Source of the DNA: JAVJSD01 sp040219575 | GTDB lineage: Bacteria; Planctomycetota; Planctomycetia; Pirellulales; Pirellulaceae | Direction of reading: 5' to 3' | Assembly (NCBI GenBank): GCA_040219575.1 | Contig: JAVJSD010000062.1 | Location: forward strand, 1-64,000 | Length of the DNA stretch: 64,000 nucleotides | Shown here: positions 58,972 to 64,000 of the stretch, one piece after another | Numbering within the stretch: position 1 is the stretch's first letter | Layout: each line of letters starts with the position of its first letter | Made by a program: the position numbers and the translations under genes | Notes under the pieces: model-generated | Seen by the model: only the letters and a program-made list of their open reading frames with translations | Told to the model about the DNA's origin: nothing | Database searches by the model: none

Positions 58972-59874
58972 TCACTGCGCGACGTTGATTCGCTCGCCGC
59001 CGGCGCGGGTGGCCATCGAGCGGTAGACCGACAGGTTCAGATACTGATTGAGCATCCGCACCGAACCGTCGCCGACCAGGAACTGCGCGCCCATGGGGTG
59101 ATGGCTGCTGAAGTCGTCGAAGTGGCCCGAGGGATGGTTGGGCGTGTGATCCGCCGTGCCGACGATGCGGGCCAGCGGTTCGGCCGCCTCGGGAATGACG
59201 CCGGTCCAGGTCGAACCACCCAGCGTCGAAGCACGCTCGCCGACGAACAGCGTGTTGCTTAGTCCGTCGACCACCTGCGAGAGCGTAATGCGGCTGTTGT
59301 GGTAGAACACGCCGTCGCCGTTGCTGGGGGCGTCTTCGATCTCCATCGTGCCGAACACACCCACGTAGTTGGAGCGGCCCACGACGAACAGCGGATGCCC
59401 CTCGTCGATCGTATGCCCTTCGTGGTCTTCGTGCTCCTCTTCCTCCTCGCCTTCTTCATGATGCTCGCCTTCGCCGATCGTGAAATAACCCAACGGCGAC
59501 GGATCGGAGGGGCACAGCAGAAACGGCACTTCATGCTGGCGTACCGAGGCGTTCAGCGGATCGCTCACCGGCAAGTCTCGGCGGATCGCCAGCTGCAAGT
59601 TCTGTTGTTCAAGCTCCGGCAGGATCTGCACGACCCAGCTCCAGCCGGGAACGCCCTCCGGCGAATCGGCTTTCCAGCCCGAGGGGAGCTCGCCGTGGAT
59701 GTCGGCGTGGTTGTGCAGCGCCAGGCCGATCTGGCGGAAGTTGTTCTGGCAATCGGCGCGGCGCCCCGACTCGCGGGCGAACTGCACGGCGGGCAGCAGC
59801 AGCGCCGCCAGGCCGCCGATGATGGCGATCACCACCAGTAATTCAATCAGCGTAAATGCGTCGCGTTGTCGCAT
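58972..59874 (-). CDS. DUF1559 prepilin-like protein with a His/Glu-rich loop
   Basis: A 300-residue DUF1559 protein. The N-terminus MRQRDAFTLIELLVVIAIIG is a type IV pilin/pseudopilin signal with the conserved Glu at 11, cut before F7. Family blocks include CQNNFRQIGLALHNH, FLLCPSDPSP, GRSNYVGVFG and the end block GDGSVRMLNQYLNLSVYRSM. Between the PSD and NYVG blocks is an insert GEGEHHEEGEEEEEHEDHEG that could bind metal. DUF1559 proteins are abundant in planctomycetes and are thought to be exported through a pseudopilus-type route. The ATG at 59874 has AAGGAG about 10 bases before it. Confidence 0.93.
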   Translation of the reverse strand: MRQRDAFTLIELLVVIAIIGGLAALLLPAVQFARESGRRADCQNNFRQIGLALHNHADIHGELPSGWKADSPEGVPGWSWVVQILPELEQQNLQLAIRRDLPVSDPLNASVRQHEVPFLLCPSDPSPLGYFTIGEGEHHEEGEEEEEHEDHEGHTIDEGHPLFVVGRSNYVGVFGTMEIEDAPSNGDGVFYHNSRITLSQVVDGLSNTLFVGERASTLGGSTWTGVIPEAAEPLARIVGTADHTPNHPSGHFDDFSSHHPMGAQFLVGDGSVRMLNQYLNLSVYRSMATRAGGERINVAQ

Positions 59875-60094
59875 ATCGGTCAATCTCCTTCGCATCGTCG
59901 ACGGATGACCGTCGGCGGTTGTTGTTCGGTTCTCGCTCGGCAGGATTCGCTCAATCGCGCGCTGAAACAACGCGGCCACTTGAGCGGATGCGGGTTCGAC
60001 GAGAGGAAGCGCCGAATCCCGGGGGAAACCCGAAGGTCGCCGTCGCAAGACGGCGCGTTCGGTCGGCCTCGCGGCGGGCGCGAGGGATCCCGAG

Positions 60095-60589
60095 TCAGGC
60101 GAGCGGAGGAGCGCGCGAACGACGCGACGTTTGCGGCCGCGTGGAAGGAGCCTCCGACAGGAGGGCGATCTCCTGCGGGGGAAGCGTGCCGGTCAGTTGC
60201 GGCGGAAGCGCCACGCAAGGAACGGCGGCCAGCGCCAGGAATCGGCACGCGGCGCAGTCGTCGTGATGTCGATGGTCGCCGTGCTGATGATCGCCATGCT
60301 GATGATCGCCGCCGTGGTGGTGCTGGCAGGGCGACTTGGAAGCGGCCTGGTGATGGTCGCCGTGATGGTCATCGCAAGCGGCGTGATCGTGCGGAGCTTC
60401 CCCTTGCGCGGCGACATGGTCGTGCGCTGCCGAATGGTCGTGCGCCGCCGAATGTTCGTGCGTCGCTGGGCCGTGCTTATGCGACGAGCCGTGCTGATGC
60501 GCCAGCGGTGCGAGGATGCCCGCGCCCAACGCCACGCCGCACAGCAACTGCGCGGCGAATCGAGTAAAGCGTTTGGAGGGGTGGTGCAC
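60095..60589 (-). CDS. His-rich secreted metal-binding-type protein (DUF2946-like)
   Basis: A 164-residue protein starting at a GTG. A signal segment (FAAQLLCGVALGAGILAPLA) is followed by about 85 residues with roughly 26 histidines in HDH, HHGDHH and DHQHGDHQHGD patterns. The C-terminal part, DDCAACRFLALAAVPCVALP to SRRSRAPPLA, matches the DUF2946-type ending (C-x2-C, then R-A-P-P) of proteins found in copper and metal loci. It probably binds Cu, Ni or Zn in the periplasm. It is 220 bases upstream of the DUF1559 gene on the same strand. Confidence 0.8.
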   Translation of the reverse strand: MHHPSKRFTRFAAQLLCGVALGAGILAPLAHQHGSSHKHGPATHEHSAAHDHSAAHDHVAAQGEAPHDHAACDDHHGDHHQAASKSPCQHHHGGDHQHGDHQHGDHRHHDDCAACRFLALAAVPCVALPPQLTGTLPPQEIALLSEAPSTRPQTSRRSRAPPLA

Positions 60590-60812
60590 GGGGACGGTCC
60601 CACGGGGCTGGACAGAGAATGCAACACGTTTGCATTTACAATGCTGCTGTCACTGTCCCATTCCCGGTGCTGCTTGTCAACACGATTCGCGCCGAATTAA
60701 CCCTACAACCCATCGCGGCGGCTCTTTTGAGAAAGGCTCAAGCCGCGGCTCGCCAACGGACGACAAACACTGCCACTGAACTCATTGCGCGCCCCTCTCC
60801 AAGGACCTGGAA

Positions 60813-61025
60813 ATGAAGCGTTTCGACCACTATGCCCTGGAAGGACTACTCCGCCAGGGCCCCCACGAAGTGTGGGTTACGCTCGGCCGCTACAACTCGA
60901 CCAATCAGGTCGAGGAGGTCGTCAAGCGGAGCGATGTGCTGCGCCGCAACGACATCGTCGCCACGCGCGTGCTCCCTTGTTACCGCTCGACCGAACATCC
61001 TTCCGCCGACGTCACCTCCGCCTGA
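60813..61025 (+). CDS. Small conserved hypothetical protein
   Basis: A 70-residue soluble protein: MKRFDHYALEGLLRQGPHEV, then WVTLGRYNSTNQVEEVVKRS. Codon use and composition look genuine and the N-terminal 57 residues form a compact mixed alpha/beta unit. No family name is recognised. It lies alone, with 79 bases to the end of the convergent large gene. Confidence 0.6.
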   Translation: MKRFDHYALEGLLRQGPHEVWVTLGRYNSTNQVEEVVKRSDVLRRNDIVATRVLPCYRSTEHPSADVTSA

Positions 61026-61103
61026 CGCGAAGCGACAAGCGGCGACGCATCCCCCCGGACGACGGACGTCGTACTTCCAAGGTCGCCCCCTGCGCGGCGG
61101 CAT

Positions 61104-63641
61104 CTACCGTCGCGGCGGCGAAGACGCCTCAAGTCCGCCGATCTGCACCCGATCGCCAAGGTGCCGCCGCACCGGCTCCGGCGCCAACGCCGCGCCGATC
61201 CAGCCATCCTCGATCACGAACTGGCTGATCCACAGGTCCTGCAGCTTTTCGTTGGTCTGAATCTTCTCGGGCATCAGTTGCAGCTTCTGTTTCTTCGAGA
61301 GCACCTTGGTGAAGATCGAGCGGAGGGCGAAGCGTTCGCCTAGCGTCAGTCGAGGATGACCTTCCAGGGAGTCGAGGTACACGATCCCCTCGCGAGCCAG
61401 CGTCGCCTGCAGTCCGTCGACTTCCGGCACGTACTCGCCCCGCACCCAGAAGTTGGTCCAGCGACCGCCCCCCTTGGCCGAGATCTCGGCGAAGCGCATG
61501 GTCAGCAGCACGCGACCGTCGACGAACTCGATCTTCAGCGGATCGCGGCGGGCGAATTCAACCGTGATGCCTTGGGGCATGTCCTCGGGGATCTCGGCTT
61601 CGGGCCTGCCGATGGCGTCGGCCAACGCGCGAAAGTGCTCCTCGAGAGTCGCCCGACGACCGGCGAGGTTCAGTTTCGAGGCGCTGTTGTTGACCACCGA
61701 CTGATGCAGTTGCAGGCTGATCAGGCTGTTGCTCGGCGCCTGAGGCCGCGGCGTGTAGGCGGCCAGTTGGTCGTCGCCCGCCAGGCGATAGCGAACGATG
61801 AGCCGCTCGGCGGTGGTCTGCATCTCGATCGGCGCCGGATCGAGATCGAGTCGCCGCAGCGGCAGCAGCACTTTCTGCTGGAAGTCGCGTTCGGCCGCGA
61901 TCAGCTTCTGCTGCACGGCCTCGTCGAGACGCTGGCTGGCCTGGGCGGCCACCTTTTGCTCGACCTCCCACTTGGCGGGACCGGATTCGATCTCGGCCTG
62001 CTGCATGGCGATCGACCGAACCAGCGCCCCCACCAGCGGGTAGCCGTCGTATTCGGTTTCCATTCCCGTCATGACCGTGTTGCTGTCGGCTTCGCCCTCG
62101 GCCTGCGAAGCGCTCATGCCGCTGTGGTCGATCGTCAGCGACTTGCGAACGCGAAAGCGGGCCAGCCCTTCATTGAAGATCCGCACCGGTCCCGACGCCG
62201 CCGCCGTTTCCGAGGCCACCAGGCCCCGCGCTTCGAGGCCCAGCCGCAATCGCGTGCGGTCGGGCAGCAGGCGGACGAACAGCCCGTCGGTGTGCGCCTC
62301 GCTGCGTCCGAACACGCGTGCTCCACGAATGCGGTCGTTGACGGGCTGCTGCATTCCCGGAGGCGGAGGCGGCAGCAGGCGGTTGATCAGCTCGCCCGAC
62401 ACGGCCACGCGGACGTTGGCGTTTCGCCAGTGGGCCTCCAACAACTCGCCCAGTTCGACGCGTCGCTCGTCGGGCGACCAGAGCAGCATTCGCGATTGCT
62501 GGGCGACGGCCGCCTCGTCCTGATCGTCGCCCCATTGCTCGTGACGCTCCAGCAGTTCGAGCAGATAGGGATAATCGACCGGTTGCGAGACCCACAGCCG
62601 GTGCTGCCAGCGCAGCGCCGCGAATTCCGCCGCCGCCAGGAAGCGCTGTTGCACGTCGGTCAGTTGCGGCGAGTCGAGCCGTGTGAGGACGACCGAAGCG
62701 ACTTCCTGCCGCGACACCGGCGAATGGTCGTCGTGCGTCAGCCGCCAGGTTTCGTCGAGCAGCAGGAAGCTGCGCCAGGCCTGGGAGTCGTGCAGCGGCT
62801 GCAGCCGCTGTTCGACCGCGCTGAGCGCCTGACGCATGAGCTCGTCGTCGCGCCGCACATCGCGCATGGGGTCGCCCCGCAGCGCGATCTCGTAGACTTT
62901 CCGCCACAACTGGAGCCGCTTGACCAGGTCATAGACCGTGCGTCGCAGCAGCGTGCGCGTCTGGAGCGACGTCAGGCCGCGATCGACCGAGTCGGCGTCG
63001 CCGACGAGCTGTTGCATCGCGTCGAGGCGATCCTGGAACTCCGGCGCCGACAGCACGGTGATCCGGCCGACGGCGTCCAACTCGTCGCGCAGCGCCAGCG
63101 CCCAGTCGCGAGTCTCCGCAACCTGAAACAACTCGTGCAGTCCGTTGGCCAGCACCGTCGAATAGGGCCAACAACCGGTGTTCGCGGGCAGCAGCAACTG
63201 CGGCTCCTTGGGCACCTCGGCGGTAGGTGGTTCGTCCGTCGGCGGGTCGACCTGCGAATGTGCGGAGGCCGCCGGCTGGGGAGGACGCGTGGGCGTATTC
63301 GGCTGGGGACCAGTGAGCAGCGGCGGCGACGGGCGGACCTCGGTCGTGGGCGACGCGGCCGACTCGAACCGTTCGGCGACGGGCGGCCGCATCTCGCGAA
63401 TTCGCGGCGGCGGAAGCAACTCACTGAGCGACGGAGGCGCCAGCGGCTCGGCAGTGTTCCGTGGCTCGGCCGAGGCGACGTCTACGGAAACGGCGGGGCG
63501 GGGAGTCGGCCGCAGTTCCGGGAAACCGCGCCGCAAAGGCTCCAGCGATTGCCAGGCGCGGGGCGCGATAGCGCATAGCACCAGCAGGCAGCAAGCGCTG
63601 CATACGTACGGCCAAATTGACGCTCGGGAAGACTTTGTCAT
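61104..63641 (-). CDS. Large secreted protein of unknown function
   Basis: The ATG at 63641 opens an 845-residue protein. A single hydrophobic segment (about 11-28, VCSACCLLVLCAIAP) is followed by a Pro-rich disordered part to about 150, then a long mostly helical region with many Arg, Gln and Leu residues. The last 250 residues are mixed alpha/beta (ISLQLHQSVVNNSASKLNLA, RFAEISAKGGGRWTNFWVRG). No motif or family is recognised, although the length and plan suggest a conserved planctomycete cell-envelope protein. The frame remains open to 63794, but the hydrophobic start marks the likely Met. Confidence 0.75.
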   Translation of the reverse strand: MTKSSRASIWPYVCSACCLLVLCAIAPRAWQSLEPLRRGFPELRPTPRPAVSVDVASAEPRNTAEPLAPPSLSELLPPPRIREMRPPVAERFESAASPTTEVRPSPPLLTGPQPNTPTRPPQPAASAHSQVDPPTDEPPTAEVPKEPQLLLPANTGCWPYSTVLANGLHELFQVAETRDWALALRDELDAVGRITVLSAPEFQDRLDAMQQLVGDADSVDRGLTSLQTRTLLRRTVYDLVKRLQLWRKVYEIALRGDPMRDVRRDDELMRQALSAVEQRLQPLHDSQAWRSFLLLDETWRLTHDDHSPVSRQEVASVVLTRLDSPQLTDVQQRFLAAAEFAALRWQHRLWVSQPVDYPYLLELLERHEQWGDDQDEAAVAQQSRMLLWSPDERRVELGELLEAHWRNANVRVAVSGELINRLLPPPPPGMQQPVNDRIRGARVFGRSEAHTDGLFVRLLPDRTRLRLGLEARGLVASETAAASGPVRIFNEGLARFRVRKSLTIDHSGMSASQAEGEADSNTVMTGMETEYDGYPLVGALVRSIAMQQAEIESGPAKWEVEQKVAAQASQRLDEAVQQKLIAAERDFQQKVLLPLRRLDLDPAPIEMQTTAERLIVRYRLAGDDQLAAYTPRPQAPSNSLISLQLHQSVVNNSASKLNLAGRRATLEEHFRALADAIGRPEAEIPEDMPQGITVEFARRDPLKIEFVDGRVLLTMRFAEISAKGGGRWTNFWVRGEYVPEVDGLQATLAREGIVYLDSLEGHPRLTLGERFALRSIFTKVLSKKQKLQLMPEKIQTNEKLQDLWISQFVIEDGWIGAALAPEPVRRHLGDRVQIGGLEASSPPRR

Positions 63642-64000
63642 CGAGTTGCTGCTGGCGCCCTCTGTGTTCCGCGGCAGGACGACGCAGAACGCGCCGCCCT
63701 CCCCTATTCGGTATGATCGGAACGACACGGCGCTGAAATCGAATCCGTTTGCCAGGGCGCGGACCGGTAAACTGCGCAATCGTGGTAACCCCACCGTTGG
63801 CTGCCGGCAGCACCGCCATTTGCCCCGCGGGTGCTGCGCTTCGGCCAGGAATTCGAGTAGCAGAAGTCGTGAGACTTCTCGAGGGAGTACCCCGCCTTCT
63901 TAATGCCGTCGGAAGTCTCACGACTTCCGCTACCTTGTGGCAAGTTCCCAAGCGCTCACGAGCTTGGCTGCCCTAAGAGCGAGACGTCGCAGGGCATTAG
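63642..64000. other. Intergenic region at the right edge, with family-B repeats
   Basis: No gene is supported in the last 359 bases. Family-B GTAG palindromes are at 63857-63883 (direct, diverged) and 63908-63933 (inverted, exact), forming a pair 24 bases apart. Confidence 0.6.
63857..63933. repeat. GTAG palindrome family B, inverted pair
   Basis: GTAGCAGAAGTCGTGAGACT (63857 onward) faces the inverted copy GTCGGAAGTCTCACGACTTC (63908 onward). Both match the single copies at 13438 and 51937. Confidence 0.85.

Noticed and set aside
61356..63578. Plus-strand frame of 740 codons opposite the large secreted protein
   Set aside because: No signal peptide or domain, and composition typical of an antisense shadow. 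The minus-strand protein has a believable signal segment and balanced composition.

Overview
The window is a high-GC bacterial chromosome segment that looks like a planctomycete of the Pirellulales type. This is inferred from the protein families, with no database search. Pointers are a DUF1501 Tat protein, a DUF1559 prepilin-like protein, PQQ-type beta-propeller proteins, a DUF4886 SGNH protein, a DUF1080 remnant, hopanoid genes, short leaderless-looking 5' regions and many GTAG-headed palindromic repeats. Genes lie on both strands, mostly in runs of one to three. Only a few strong terminators are visible.

Region by region. 0-3 kb is a decayed edge: the first codons of an IS3-like transposase, a DUF4886 protein, and a PIN toxin head fused to a DUF1080 tail behind its antitoxin. 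3-9 kb holds a DUF1501 protein, a charged lipoprotein, a CsbD/PRC-barrel stress pair and a TlpA-like thioredoxin protein. 9-12 kb is a hopanoid operon (shc then hpnH, coupled by a TGATG overlap); hpnE lies far away at 57-59 kb. 12-19 kb holds a DHDPS-family aldolase, a two-TM potassium channel and an RND efflux pump with its adaptor. 20-24 kb holds aroE, an mtfA-like peptidase, a REP-associated transposase (RAYT) set among its REP repeats, a STAS protein and a zinc-ribbon membrane protein. 24.7-28 kb has an orphan adenine methyltransferase, tRNA-Val, a truncated integrase and a secreted protein. 28-33 kb is a minus-strand run of hisF, pilT, a degenerate PilB-like protein and an NRAMP relative.

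33-35.5 kb holds two adjacent methyltransferases that both carry export signals. 35.5-38.5 kb is a visibly more AT-rich island with a damaged ParB-like gene and a PIN_8 nuclease carrying a duplicated repeat tail. 39-41 kb holds a nucleoside phosphorylase and small proteins. 41.7-45 kb is murE-murF, showing that the cell makes peptidoglycan precursors. 45-55 kb holds an acyl-CoA dehydrogenase, a PQQ propeller protein, a PLP enzyme, an assimilatory sulfite reductase and a large propeller protein with a methyltransferase-like head. 55-64 kb holds an SGNH-TPR protein, hpnE, a DUF1559 protein next to a His-rich secreted protein, and a large unknown secreted protein.

The most distinctive theme is the GTAG palindrome system. 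At least six sequence families share the GTAG head. One family surrounds the RAYT gene, supplies the TAG stop codon of three consecutive genes, and has entered the RAYT reading frame itself. Other points of note are a tRNA-adjacent integrase stump, a PilB-like ATPase without its Walker lysine, exported methyltransferases, and a DHDPS-family enzyme with a tail that resembles a microcompartment targeting peptide.
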